NCBI RefSeq assembly: GCF_030253575.1
Contig: NC_080560.1
Location: forward strand, 43,415,001 to 43,479,000
Direction: 5' to 3'
Source of the DNA: Rhododendron vialii
Taxonomy: Eukaryota; Streptophyta; Magnoliopsida; Ericales; Ericaceae
DNA length: 64,000 nucleotides
Shown: piece after piece, positions 10,283-23,190 of the stretch
Position numbering within the stretch: the stretch's first letter is position 1
How the letters are laid out: the number at the start of each line of letters is the position of its first letter
Translations under genes and position numbers: made by a program
The notes under the pieces: generated by a model
Seen by the model: only the letters and a program-made list of their open reading frames with translations
What the model was told of the DNA's origin: nothing
Databases searched by the model: none

Positions 10283-10850
10283 CCAAGCATCTTGCTTCGT
10301 AGCACTGCATAAAAAATTGTGTAACATTACTCTTTCATTCTTTTATGATTTCACCTCTTTTTTTTTACATTAAATATCATGTCAAAGCGTAAAGTAGGGA
10401 TAAATTAAGAATCATTCTACCAATAAAAACTCGCTTTCCTAAAAGGGACAAATAAATTAAAACGAAGGGAATATTCACTAGTATATATATACTATAATAC
10501 AAGAGGCATTTTTAAACTTCTTTATGAATTTAAGATCGCATTCTACGTAGCAAGAAATAAAGAAACAATAATCAATATCCACCTTTTTCTCTCAAATTGT
10601 TTCTCAACTTTCCCTCTAATTTTCTTCTCAATTATATATTTTTCATCTCCATTTCTTTCCTCAAACTCCAAGCACACCCAAAATTGACCAGTTTGATCCA
10701 GACCCCAAAAAAATAAAAAATAAAAAAATAATTGACCGGTGTCTTGAGTGGACCGGCCTGGAGCCAATATTATAGGAGTAGTATATACTACTAGCAAGAC
10801 GGTAAGACAAAGATTTCCCAACCGCCGACTCCACTCTCTCTACCAAAACT

Positions 10851-10922
10851 TGTAATCCCATTCCCTCACTATTTACTCTCTCTCTCTCTCTCTCAGTTTT
10901 GTAATCCCATTCCCTCACTATT

Positions 10923-10961
<39 letters not shown>
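10851..10961 (+). repeat. 49-bp tandem duplication and (CT)n in the RWA leader region
   Basis: The phrase tgtaatcccattccctcact starts at 10851 and again at 10900. Each copy runs into a CT tract, the second being a longer pure run (10925-10961). It lies just upstream of the RWA start codon and probably overlaps its promoter or 5' leader. Slippage between CT tracts would explain the duplication. Confidence 0.8.
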
Positions 10962-10966
<5 letters not shown>

Positions 10967-11143
10967 GATTCACCATTACACCCATCACTCTCGTTATCCT
11001 CGGCAAATCTAGTCTTCCATTTCGCAGATCTGGTTTCCTGGGAAAAGCAACACGAACACAAGCGCGTCTAATTTCGTAATGCTTACCTCATTGATGTATT
11101 ACTGATTGTGTTTGTGTGTAAGTTTTGCTTAGAGCTTTCAGCA

Positions 11144-13387
11144 ATGGTGATCTACGGACCTGTAACTCCTGGTCAGGTGAGAGTCATTTCGACTATAGTT
11201 AATTATTCTTTTTCTCGCTTTGATCCACCAAATTAAATGACAATTACCAAATTAAATGACGATTACGTGTATGCACGCAATTTCGTCCCTTCGTCAGAAC
11301 TAGCAAGTGACAATATAGGCTTAGATAATTACTTTATAAATTAATGTGGTTTGCGTCCACCACCGTTTGTCGGTGTCGTCTTAGATTTGGTAATTTCGAT
11401 TATAGAATTGTAGCGACTGTTCGGTTTAGATGGGTCTACTGGTGAACCGCTAATTCATCTTCGCACTACATTCAATTACATCCTTTGCCTTTTAATTTGC
11501 GTGTTTCAGACTGTAGAATTTTATTGACGGTTTGGTTTAGAATTTAGTTGGTCGTATAGGTAAGCTGTTATTTCAGCTTCTCACGTTATATCAAACATAA
11601 AACGAATTCTAGCTTTTCATTTTGGATTTGTGCGTTTATGACTATAGAATTAAGTGACAGTTGGGTGTGGATGATTCTACAGCCAAAATGTTATTTCAGC
11701 TTTCCACATTATCCTAATAAAAGGAATTCTATCTTTTAATTTGCGTGTTTCGAGTATGGAATTGTAGGGACAGTTCGCTATAGATGATTCTACAGCTAAA
11801 CCATTATTTCAACTTTGCACATTTTATCACTGAACTGAATGTCAGCCTCCCTGTTAGAATTTCGGAAAGTATTTTGCAAACACTGTTCATTTTTAATTTA
11901 CATGTTCCGATCATAGAATTGTAATGAAAGTTCTGTGTGGGTGGTTCTACTGCTTAAGCATTATTTCAGCTTTGCACGTTATCACACTAGGATGAATTTC
12001 ATCTTTTGCCTCATGCTATGTGTTCCATGGTTTACATACTTTGTATACCTCCCAATTGCAGGTGTCATTTTTACTTGGATTCGTCCCTATACTTCTGGCT
12101 TGGATGTATGCAGAATTCTTGGAGTACAGCAAAAAATCAGCTTCGTCCAAACTGTTAGTTGAATTGCTCTTCATTTCTGAATACTATTTAACACTGCCCC
12201 TAATATGTAATGCATGCTCCCTTATCAGTTGCAAGAATTCTCTCACCCATACGTGTTTGCTTGATATTGGTAGGGATAAAATTACGTTATTTATTTGTCC
12301 ATTTCTTTTCAATATCATAAAATACCAATAAAATTTGAATATAATCGTAGAATGCATGGGCTTCCACCTGGAAAAAAAAAACTTTTGAAAAGAAAAGGGT
12401 AGATAGAAAGTTCCATTTGACAGGTACCCGCATGAAAATATGTGGGATGTTTGTGCTGATTTTTAAATGCAGAATTTCACGTAACTAGATGGGTGCAATT
12501 TATGAGTGTACTGTACATCACTAGTTACACTTAAGTGGCTAAGTCTAATGCCGGTTAAGGTGATCAGTTCAAAAGTCTTGTGAAGGATGTGATGGTGAGT
12601 GATTCTGTTTTTAGTTTTCTTAGTTTTGTTTTTCCGGCAATGGGGTGGAGGGGTGCCATTGGGTAATTGCCTGCAACTTGAGACGTTGCAAAACACAAGT
12701 TATTTTCATCAGTTGTCAGACCGTGTAAAGATTTATTGAACTCAGTAAGTTGCAGAATGTCATTCACGATGAAGTTAAGCTGAACAAATTGAATCAAAAT
12801 CCAGTTTTCAGGAGTTGAGTTCCATAACTAATGCAGTTTATAAGCTGATATAAAAAATATAAAGTAACTTAGTTCAAGAAAGGGTTTGTTACTTTACCTT
12901 CCTTTTGGACAAACATACTTATATTCTGGTGAAGGATATATGTTTCATGGACTTTTCACCTTTAACTATTCTCCATTTTAACTGTAAGACGTGCTGATAA
13001 TCAGATTGGCAAGGCATTCAGATATCAGCTTGGTTGAGTTGGGAAATGAACCAGTTAAAGAAGATGAGAGAGCTATTTTGTTGGAGGGGGCAGGTCTTCA
13101 GTCAAGTTCTCCTAAAGCTCGGAGTTCATCTATCACTTCCCACATTGTCAAGTTTGTAAAATGTGCTATTTTCTTTTTGATTTTTCACGAGGAATCTTTA
13201 CTGGCTAACATTATATTTCTATGTCCATTCTCATCACAGATTCTTTCTAATGGACGAGTCTTTCTTGCTTGAAAATCGTCTGACACTGAGAGCCATGTAA
13301 GTCTTTCATCTGTACTATGTGAAACCACAATTTTTTGGCATTTGAAGGACATGATTAGAATGTTAACTTTTTCATTTTTTTTCCCTT

Positions 13388-13435
<48 letters not shown>

Positions 13436-16400
13436 GATCCGAATTTGGTTCCCTTTTGATCTACTTTTACTTATGTGACCGGACAAATCTCTTTGCTGAA
13501 TCAAAAAAGGTTTTCCCAATACTCTCATCTCTGTCTTTACTTGTCCTCATAGCGAAAGTTTGTTGTTGTCTTCAGTTATGTATGTACTATGGTATTTTAA
13601 ACTTCATGAAGAAAATTACATTATGTAAAATGCAGAACGAAGAAGGGCTAGAAATCAAATTCATTACCAGCGTCAACATATTTTATTATCCCAATACTTG
13701 TTGTAGGAAGTGGTAGGATTAAGGTGGTCTCACATGGTGATCACTTCCTCAAAAAAGAGAAACATAGGATATGATTTCTATGATTCTTAAACCTCTACTA
13801 CAGGCCAACACCATTTAACCCATCACGGGATAAAGGATGCCACAAAACCAAATTTACCGTTCAGTGGACTAGCAGATGCTGTTAATTTAGCTGTTAATTT
13901 AATCTGATTTCCACAGTTGGTGTTTTGTTTTCTCATTGGCCTGTCTTTTTACCTTCATCTGGTTTTGCAGAGTTACAATCGGGATCTTTTCTTATTTCTG
14001 TACTTCCTTCTAGTCATAGTTTCAGCAGTTACTTCTTTCAAGATACATCATGATAAGTCACCAATCTCAGGGAAATCCATACTGTACCTAAACAGGCACC
14101 AAACTGAGGAGTGGAAAGGGTGGATGCAGGTTAGTCAGTTTTGAAGATGATACATTTAGATCTATGAATTGTTGACTTTTGTTTCTTCTGATCACGTGAA
14201 GAAAGAAATCCAATTTTCGTTCTGTTTGTTTCTCATGTCTTTTGTGATCTCCCGGTATTTTAATCTCTAAAAAGAAATAAATGCATCCGTCAATGTTTCA
14301 CTACCTGGAAAGTCTTTAACTACTGCATCTGGCAATAATGGAAAGGAAGATATTGATAACTAATATAGAGGCTTGGAATTGACACTAGTTGTGGGGGAGA
14401 GAGGGAGAACTAATAAGTTGTTCCCCAATGGACACACCAGCGGCTTAAGAGGCATCTTCCCAGTACAGAGAGTCAGTTCATGTCTCCTGAACTCTTCAAA
14501 CTTGAAAAGGAGCCAACAAGTTGCCAAAGTGATTCAGTTATCCTACTCTATGATTGCCAGAAGGAGCAGTTTATGAAGGGCCTAGGGACATTATATATCT
14601 AGGTTAAAGTAAGGTGGATTTTTTATCACTTGTTTTTGGGTATGAGATCTCCAAACTAGACTCTGAAAGTGATTATCTCTGAGATTTATTTAGCCCCCTT
14701 TTTTTCTACCATGTTGTTTTATTACTACCTAATCAGAGGGAATTTATAGAATTACTTCCCGATTTAGAAATGCAGCAGGTATGCTATCCAATCCTTGATC
14801 TTTGTTCACAACTAGTAATTGTCACCTCCGAGCTCATTAGCCAGGTTGAATTCACTCTGTTTCCACCATGGACAAATGTAAAATTGACAAAACCTGTTTC
14901 CATTGTATTGGAGAACGATATTTTTAACTTCTCAACGGGAAAACTCTTTGCCGCAATTCTCTTTATAGACATCCAAGTTTTTGCTCATCATTGATTATGG
15001 ATTTCTGAACTGTTACGATACTAAGATGCGGTGTCAAATTTACGAAGAACTGGTTCTCACCTTGATGGGGTCTACAAACACTTTACGGGAAAAGTATGAC
15101 ATGATGCAGTGCATGAGATGGTCTAGAAAAGAATGCCCTCCTAACTGCATGGCAGCAGTTAACTTGGAAGAAATAATAATAACTGAATTGTGAAGGTGTT
15201 TTTCATTTTGCTCCATCTAAACTCATGCTTTTCTTCCCCACTAGCTGTTGTGTAATTAAAAGTGATTCTCATCAGAAGTTACATTCTTTCTCACCTTCCC
15301 CTTGTTTTTTATTACTGCTGTCTCCGAGTATAAGTCCCAGTTGATTTATGCGGCTTTGAATATGGGATCAACTTGCAAATATTCATACGCGTTGGGCACA
15401 CATAAAGAAGCGTGTGCAGCTTCTTTTTATTAACCTAGCTTGTTTTGTTGCGATCTAAACTCACAAGTTTGTTACTTTTGACCCTATACATCTGCATGCT
15501 AGTAAAATATAGCCTGCACCTCAGTTGGTTCCTCAGCCCCTCTTGTATCATATGTGCAGGTACTTTTCCTAATGTACCATTACTTTGCTGCAACTGAAAT
15601 TTACAATGCAATACGGCTTTTTATCGCTGCATATGTGTGGATGACTGGATTTGGCAACTTTTCCTACTATTACGTCCGCAAAGACTTCAGCCTTGGAAGG
15701 TTTGCCCAGGTACTTGCCCTATATGTTTTTAACATTTCTTATCTGAGTAATCTTCATAATTGTGTGCTTCTGACACTGTGAATATCTTGTTGGTCAGATG
15801 ATGTGGCGGCTAAACTTTTTGGTGTTATGTTGCTGTGTTATCCTCAACAACAGTTACATGCTGTACTACATATGCCCCATGCACACTCTTTTCACTCTTA
15901 TGGTTTATGGGGCGCTTGGCATTTTGAACAAGTATAATGAGATGGGCCAAGTCATTGCTGCAAAAATCGTTTCTTGCTTTTTTGTGGTTATTTTGATGTG
16001 GGAAGTACCTGGGGTGTTTGAGCTGGTTTGGAGCCCATTTACTTTCCTTCTCAGTTAGTAACTTGCCAGAGTTCTGTTTTTCCGCTGAATTCAACTGGAT
16101 TTTAACTATACTGGTACAATGATAATAGATATCTGTACATTGCAGAATACACCGACCCAGATCCTTCAAAAGCAAAATATTCCCTGTTGCATGAGTGGCA
16201 TTTCCGCTCAGGCCTTGATCGCTACATATGGATAGTTGGAATGATATATGCTTATTATCATCCAACCGTAAGTTTTCCAGACCTGAGCAAATTTTCAATT
16301 ATTTGAAGTAGATATGATCTGTTAATATATTATTCCTTAAAATCTCGAGAGACAAAGCTAAGTTCTCTCTCTCTCTCTCTCTCATGTCAACACGAAACTG

Positions 16401-17527
16401 TGGCATTGCTTCTTGTAGGTTGAGAGGTGGATGGAGAAATTAGAGGAAACAGAAGTCAAACGCAGGATATCAATTAAGATAGCTGTTGCTACCGTTAGCT
16501 TAACGGTATTATATCTTTTCTTTCAGCACAATCCTCGTCTGTTGCATTGTGTTTCATGGGAAATCCCCTAATGTGATATTCCATTGTAATTTAGGTGGGG
16601 TATTTATGGTTTGAGCATATATACAAGCTTCCCAAGGTGACATATAATCAGTATCATCCTTATACCTCATGGATACCTATAACGTATGCCTTTCTTTCCC
16701 TTGTACGTTGTCTTCAAATTTTTCTCTAGCAGTCTAAATATATGAAAGTTTCTGACCGTGGTTGGCATATCATCTTTTGCTGATCAGTGTCTATATATGC
16801 TTGCGAAATCTGACGCAGAACTTCCGTAGCTACAGTTTGACCCTTTTTGCGTAAGTTGTTGTGGATTCTTGTATTCTTCCAATTTGCTCGCACTGCTTTT
16901 CAGTACAGTGAAGCCTCTTTTAGAGACCATCATGGATATTTCAATAGATTTTGCCCACAGATTGAGAATGTGTTTATTATTTAGGACCCTTGTGCCAATT
17001 TTTTTTTTGATTCATCAGATGGCTTGGAAAGATCACACTGGAGACCTACATATCACAAATCCACATATGGTTAAGGTATTTTGAGCTATGAAATCACTAC
17101 TCGCTTTCTTTTTACTGCCTCAAGATGCGATGATATTGTATCAATTTACAGTAATAAACAAGTTGAAAAACCCTGCAAGGATATCCAATCAATTTATGAA
17201 GTTTGAGTTTGATGGTTTTGTCAATAATCTTTGAAGCTTTCTTGAAAGTCCTAGGAAGCAATAAAATTGCAATTTCCCGAATTGAACAGAACTATTTAGT
17301 CCCATTTTGTTCTAATCTAGTCTCACTCGTATTGAGGCATTGTAATTCAGAAGGATGAAGGGTTAGATAAGCTTAAATCTCTAGGAATTGAAGAAATAGT
17401 TATTGCCTTTATTGCATATATATGTTAATATACAGCTCTCAGAAGGATGAAGGGTTAGATAAGCTTAAATCTCTAGGAATTGAAGAAATAGTTATTGCCT
17501 TTATTGCATATATATGTTAATATACAG

Positions 17528-17558
<31 letters not shown>

Positions 17559-18863
17559 ATTGATTTAACAGTGCTTCGTATATTCAGGTCAGGCGTGCCC
17601 GATGGACAGCCTAAATTGTTGCTTTCTCTGATCCCAGACTACCCTTTATTGAACTTCATGCTCACCACTTCCATCTATGTTGCAGTGAGTAAAAAAAATC
17701 TCTGGTGCTTGTGCTTTGAACAATACTAGATTCATGGTATCGGTACTGGCTTGCAGGTTTCATACAGGCTCTTTGACCTGACCAACACATTGAAAACGGC
17801 ATTTGTGCCTAGTAAAGACGACAAGCGGTTGACATACAACATACTTGCAGCTGTAGTCATCTCCAGCATATTGTACACACTATCTTTTATATTCCTAAAG
17901 ATCCCTCAGATGATGGTAAATTTTTTTTCCGAAACTAGACTTCTGTCTCTCATGTGCTTCTCTTGCCATTTGATAGAGACATGGTTTAAATGACTTCGTT
18001 TTTATTTTAGATTTCCAAGCAATGAGGCGGAAGGACTAATTTTATGCGGTTAAAACAAGTACCGTGGACAAAGTTTTATTTAATGAGTTGGTGTTGCAGA
18101 ACTAAAGCATTAGGGAATAAATTTTTTTTTTCATCAGAGCATTATATATTGCCTGGTGGGCTTGTGCTTCAATATAGACACACCCAGTGTCAGGGCCAAC
18201 CCATTTAAACTGGACTTACCATCTCTTTATTTCGTAAAAATGTTATTCCTGGCACTTCTATGTCAGTTCTTTTGTACTACCTGTGCTGATTCATTTAAAA
18301 TCCACAGGTGTAACACTTCAAAAGGCATGCCATAAAAAGGACAAAATTCCACAATATTCTTCTTTGAACTGATGAAGCATATTGCTCCAGCAGGAGTTCA
18401 CCTTGTTCGTGATGTAATTGTTCACCTTGTTCGTGATGTAATTTGCAGATAGAGCGTGGTATTTAGTAATTCTTACGATTAGTATTGTATAGAGAAAGGC
18501 AGCTGATGAATTGAAACCCTAGTTAAGGGGTTATGCTTGAATGTATTCTCATTAGCTTCGAACAAATATTGTGATTACAATTGTTATCTCATGAAGCTTC
18601 TACAGGTAATAAGTGCAATTTCATTGCCTGTGTCAAAAGCATGTCGCAGCACCATATTAAATTCATGACTTCATCTTTTTCAAAACGTGACGTTATTTGA
18701 CTACTTGTATACTCATAGCAATAATGGTTTCATTGTTTTACAGAAACGCAATTCAGCGAAATCATCCCAGTTTCCAGTTTGGATGATCGCTCGGTCATTC
18801 ACAAGTTCAAATTTAGCTATTCCATGGTATAGTTTTCTTTTGAGAAAAAAAGGTTGGAGCTGA
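11144..18863 (+). CDS. RWA: REDUCED WALL ACETYLATION protein (Cas1p-like polysaccharide O-acetylation)
   Basis: A multi-pass Golgi membrane protein needed for O-acetylation of cell wall polysaccharides, thought to supply acetyl groups to the TBL transferases. Sixteen exons follow good splice sites: 11144-11176, 12062-12153, 13014-13151, 13240-13296, 13437-13509, 13971-14129, 15560-15709, 15798-16053, 16146-16267, 16419-16505, 16595-16683, 16788-16850, 17019-17075, 17588-17684, 17757-17915 and 18744-18863, about 583 residues. Family blocks seen are [13 protein letters not shown] at the start, [68 protein letters not shown] and [16 protein letters not shown]. Plant RWAs correspond to the membrane part of Cas1p. 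Which of RWA1-4 is orthologous cannot be told. The last exon is the least certain; reading past 17915 would give a different short tail ending near 17993. The gene converges on EMC6. Confidence 0.95.
13392..13433 (+). repeat. (CT)n microsatellite forming the acceptor tract of RWA exon 5
   Basis: A pure CT run ends directly in ccag|atcc, the acceptor of exon 5 (13437). The microsatellite is the polypyrimidine tract of this intron. Confidence 0.85.
17349..17532 (+). repeat. Near-perfect 92-bp tandem duplication in an RWA intron
   Basis: Units 17349-17440 and 17441-17532 begin agaaggatgaagggttagat and end atatacagctctc. I see no differences by eye, which points to a recent duplication or an assembly artefact. 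It is followed by a (CT)n(GC)n tract. It lies in the intron between the exons ending 17075 and starting 17588 and does not touch splice sites. Confidence 0.9.
18396..18443 (+). repeat. 24-bp tandem duplication in the last RWA intron
   Basis: gttcaccttgttcgtgatgt plus aatt occurs twice in a row (18396-18419 and 18420-18443). No function is suggested. Confidence 0.85.
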
Positions 18864-19249
18864 GGAAGCATGGGAAGGAACTGGAACAAACATTAGACTA
18901 CCACAATAAGAACATTTGTCCACTATGCTTATGCCATACCTTCATCACCTCTGAAACTAAAAAACTGACAAAGCTAACGTCGATTATGCTTGGCTTTCAG
19001 CTCCCCAAGTTCGTAAATCCAAACTTACAATTTGTCTCCAGCCAGACAATCATTGTAGAAACAGAAAATATGAATGCTTAAATGACTAAAAATCAATACA
19101 AACACAAGTTGACCAAATCCGAAAAGGTTGCCCCATCTTCAACCTACAAGAAGCGTGGCAAATTTTTGAAGTTGAACACATTAATCAGCAGCCAGTAGAG
19201 ACAGCATTGTCTCCCCTCTATTCCAGGCAAGATGTGGCTAGTTCTCTCC
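18864..19249. other. Short convergent spacer between RWA and EMC6
   Basis: About 386 bases hold the facing 3' ends of both genes. A 75-codon frame on + overlapping the RWA end has no recognisable product. The two transcripts may overlap at their 3' ends. Confidence 0.5.
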
Positions 19250-21835
19250 TCAAAATATATGCACAATGTCATAAGCAAATCTTTGGACGTGTCAAGGAAA
19301 GTGGCAGTGTAGCATAACATTTAGCGTTAAAAGTGAAAAATAAATGTTCTCAGGCTTCAAGACTTCACATAAACTGGCAGGCCAGATTTTTTCCGAGACT
19401 TTAAAATATTGCTAAGATATGCAGTATCAGGAAAAAAATCAGCAGCTCTGATGCAACCAGTTAGTGGGAAATTCCTATGCTATGCTATGAGCATGTTTCA
19501 TTAAGTTCCAGAGCAGTAAAACATTGCTCAACCAGAAGCAACATATATTGACGCCCGACCCTTGGAGCATGTGTGTACACGCACAACATTTGATAGTCAA
19601 AAACCAGTACAAACAGGAAAAGTCCAACCTCATTCACAAAACCATAAAGATATAACTAATCCAATGACTAGAGGACCTGATTTCTACGACCTTTCGATGG
19701 TAAATTGACGTTGTTTTAGAGATGTCAGAAAATGTAGAATTTTACGAATTATGATTTAAACACAAGATCTATGTTATTTTGATGGCTTTTCACATTGTCA
19801 AGATAAATGGGGTTTGCACCTACACATTCTTATTATGGGTTAAAAATAAAATGAATAGTCTTGCGAAAATAAAAGAGGATACGTCCAAAACAGCACGAAC
19901 GACTGCAAAAAAGAAAAGAAAAGAAAAAGAACAGCGTCAGCCAGTTAATATACAGAGAGAAATAAAAATGATGTATTATTACACTTGCATCATCACAACT
20001 AATAACTCTCCAAAAAGTTAAAGGGGTTGGGTCCAAGAGGACCAAGACAATTTTAGACTGCATCTTCCAAAGATAAATGACTATGGTAGGAAGAACCTCA
20101 AATGTAAAAGGTGAAATTCGCAACCACTTCAACTACCCTTGAAGCTCAATGCTTAATTTTCAACTAGAGCTGAGTATGAATTGGTTAGACACCTTCAAGA
20201 CAAGGTTTCATCATGCTTGATATTTATTGATGTTGTATTACATAAATATGACAAGCTAATTTTGTTGTCAATATAACACTTGAGAAAGTAGCATACCATT
20301 ATCAGTTGGACACCTTTAAGACAAGGGTTCATCATGATTCATGTATGACATTCAATGATTTCCTTTTAAAGTTAATTTGATAAGGTAAGTTTACTTGTTG
20401 ACATAAAACGCGAGTAAATGACAAACCATAATTTGGAGAGTTCTGCTCCCCTGTCCACAAGGATAGATTGGCAGTGACGTAACTCAAAAATTGAAGCCAT
20501 AGGTTAAGCGGATTACTTAGAACAGAGGTACAGACTGCAGCTATAAAACATGAAGGATAATTTCCCAAAAAGAAGAAATAGGACTGGCTAAGATCTATGA
20601 CAAGCAAGTAATAACATCTCTATAGAACACTCATGCTTGATATATGGTAGGTAGAGAGGTAAAGTGAAAGAGAGAAAATAAGTTAATAATGCACGAGTTT
20701 TGAGAGATGAGAGAGTTTGGCCATGTCCATTGGAAAGCATTAACTACCAGCAAATGGAGGACAGTGGAAGAGTAAGAGCAAATGATATTATTTAATTCCA
20801 TAATATCAAGGTGACCAAATACAACTCAAGTACGCATGAGGAAAATCAGTCTGCCAAGCAAGTAGTATGATCAGGAGAACATCACATGAAACAATCCATC
20901 AATAAGTAACTAACAAATGATCGAGATGTGTACCATAAGCCCACCCAGAATGCCGTCAAATATAATCTGGCTCCACGAATCAAAGTAGGAATGGATCGTA
21001 AACCCAGCCTTTGCCATGAGTCCTATTGAAGTAATTACCATGACAAGGAAATAGAAGACAAATCCAGTCAAGCCAGTAAATCCCAAAATTCCAGCAATAA
21101 CCCCACCAATGATGGACATAAATGTTCGGCTGCACAAAAAAAAAGACCTCAGGTTTTAACATCAATCTACAAATGTTCACTTGTCAATTAATAAAATTAT
21201 GATAAATAAAAAAAAAATCAAAGTAGTGAAGATACATAAAAAGCAAGTACATACGGTTCAGCGGTTACCAATCGAAATTCAACATTGTTGTCTCAAGCTA
21301 GCTACTAAAATCATTTTCCCTCTATCAAAGTCCACGGAAAATTTGCAATGCTACGGGAGGGGTAGACCTAAATTGACATTAGATACTGTTGTACGCAAAT
21401 ATATGAGTATAATGGGTTTGTGTGAACAAGTGGCAGCTCAATGGAGGAAAATGATTCATGTAGCCGACCCCAAGTGATTGAGACATAAGGCTCGGTTTGG
21501 TTTGGTTTGGTTTGCTTTATTGCTATTCCCGTTGGTTGTGGATGAAAACAATCACCAGTTCATAGAAATCATATTAAGGACTAAGAGTTGCAGATACAAC
21601 AAATCTAATCCCATAAAAATTTTGCTGAAGGTCCTATTTACTGTTGTAAGACTCATAACACATGTATTGAAACTACAGAGGCTGATGGGGTCCATTTTGA
21701 CAAGCCGAACGAAAAATTGCAGGGAGGTGTACAAAAAAACCTGTAATAGATAGCTTTCATATTGTTCTGCATATTCTCAGCATTGAAGGTAGGGAAATCA
21801 TTCGTGGACTTCTCAGATGAACCTGAATCAGCCAT
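19250..21835 (-). CDS. EMC6: ER membrane protein complex subunit 6 (EMC6)
   Basis: A small two- to three-span ER membrane protein of the EMC insertase, which places tail-anchored and multi-pass proteins in the membrane. Coding exons on - are 21741-21835, 20934-21129, 19883-19902 and 19250-19280, giving 113 residues (family about 110-120). The N-terminus is MADSGSSEKSTNDFPTFNAE; the core is SRTFMSIIGGVIAGILGFTG, then FVFYFLVMVITSIGL and HSYFDSWSQIIFDGILGGLM. The third exon is only 20 nt and encodes SFVLFW plus part of T; the fourth gives FAYDIVHIF and the stop, the conserved family ending. Both small exons have proper ag acceptors and the microexon has a gtatcc donor. A 5'-UTR intron is likely (see 22817). 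Intron 1 carries an RTE-LINE fragment. A prediction without the microexon would miss the last membrane segment. Confidence 0.93.
21350..21520 (+). mobile_element. 5'-truncated RTE-type LINE fragment in EMC6 intron 1
   Basis: On + it encodes the end of an RTE reverse-transcriptase ORF: GRGRPKLTLDTVVRKYMSIM, then QWRKMIHVADPK and a stop. It continues with the family's 3' tail, gattgagacataaggctcgg and repeated ttggtttgg. It belongs to the same family as the element at 53811-56716 and lies antisense to EMC6. Confidence 0.8.
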
Positions 21836-22816
21836 ATCTTCTGCCTTCTGAAATTCTTCAATTCCTGGGTAACAAGATTCAAGGATGACTTATCCAATAC
21901 TACCCCTATTGAATTCTCATAAAAACGTCAAACAAGGGCTAGTGGTCCAATGGTTAAACTCAGCCTATAAAGTGACTGAAACTAACGACAGTGGCAGACA
22001 AAGGAATTGCATAAAGAGGGAGTACAAAACTCTCTTGAGTTCTGAGAGATTATGGTAAAAACAAAATTACCAAGATTTTGAAGGGGTCCGAACACTAAAT
22101 TTTGTCACAAATACTAAAATATACATGGCGAGAATGAGATTACTTAGAAATCAATGCCAAAGATTCAGTGTCCCTGACCTTATTGATGGGAATATATGGG
22201 GTATAAGCACGAAAAAACAGAAAAAGGAATAGACCGAGTGTTGGGGGTCCTTTGGCCTAAATCAAGTTTTCAGTATTTTGTTTCTCTTTTCTAAATTTAT
22301 GTTGGATTTACCGTGGGATATGAATCTAGAAAGTAAAAATTACGACTAAAAGTATAAAACAGTTAACTAAAGACGAAAAAACAGTTTAAAGTATCTGTCT
22401 TTAATGTCGTATTATCTGAACTTTTCAACTTCGGTCCATACGTGTATACATTTTTAGTCCTTCTCGTTGAGCTTAATTCCAAAAAAAAATCAGGAAAAGC
22501 CAAACAAAATATCACTACAAGTAAACAATACCTATTAAGATAATATTACTACAACTCATTGCTATTTGGTGAATTGCGTTCGAAATAAACCTTCATTTTT
22601 TTTCCCGAATTGAAGTCGGCAATTGATACACACTCACCACCTACTACGCACAGATTCAAGTTCAGACATAGAAAACTAACGAACTTGTGAACGTAGCAGA
22701 TCGGTGGATCGAGATTCGACAACTGTTGGGAGAAGATAAAAGACTTCTCCAATTGATGTTTCGTTTAAATATACCTTAGATAGCTAGCAGATAGAATCGA
22801 AATAGACGGGTTGTAC

Positions 22817-22900
22817 CTTGGTGCTTGGCGGAGAACTTCTCAGTGAGGAGAGAGAGAGAGGGAGGGAGAGATCTTGTTTGGGAAAATCCCTCCCAAGGGA
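22817..22900 (-). promoter_or_regulatory. Probable 5'-UTR exon and promoter of EMC6
   Basis: On - a CT-rich leader ends in caccaag|gtacaac, a usable donor (exon edge 22817). A fitting acceptor, ttacccag|gaattg, lies near 21868, about 33 bases before the EMC6 ATG. This suggests a UTR intron of about 950 bases. It is inferred from splice-like sequence only. Confidence 0.45.
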
Positions 22901-23190
22901 GCGCTGGCTGATTATGTAGGCTAATTTGCACTTTTATCCCCTTAACTACTCAATATTTTCCAAATTCGTCCTCCATCTATCAACTATACCGATTAAATCC
23001 TCAAATCATCCACATTCATATCCACTCAGCCTGATTTGAGATTCTTATGAATTTAGTAGATGACAACTTTTCCGTTAGTGACGGGTATGATGACAATATA
23101 CCATGAAAAAATTGAGATATTATGGTTCACTGATACTGCATGTAGATAAGTATGGCATTTGTCAAATCCCCAAACTATCAAAAATTAATA

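Noticed and set aside
15825-16298. 157-codon frame on - opposite RWA exons 8 and 9
   Set aside because: It is antisense to conserved RWA coding sequence and has no recognisable domain.
18854-19081. 75-codon frame on + at the RWA end
   Set aside because: It overlaps the RWA stop and 3' flank and resembles no protein family.
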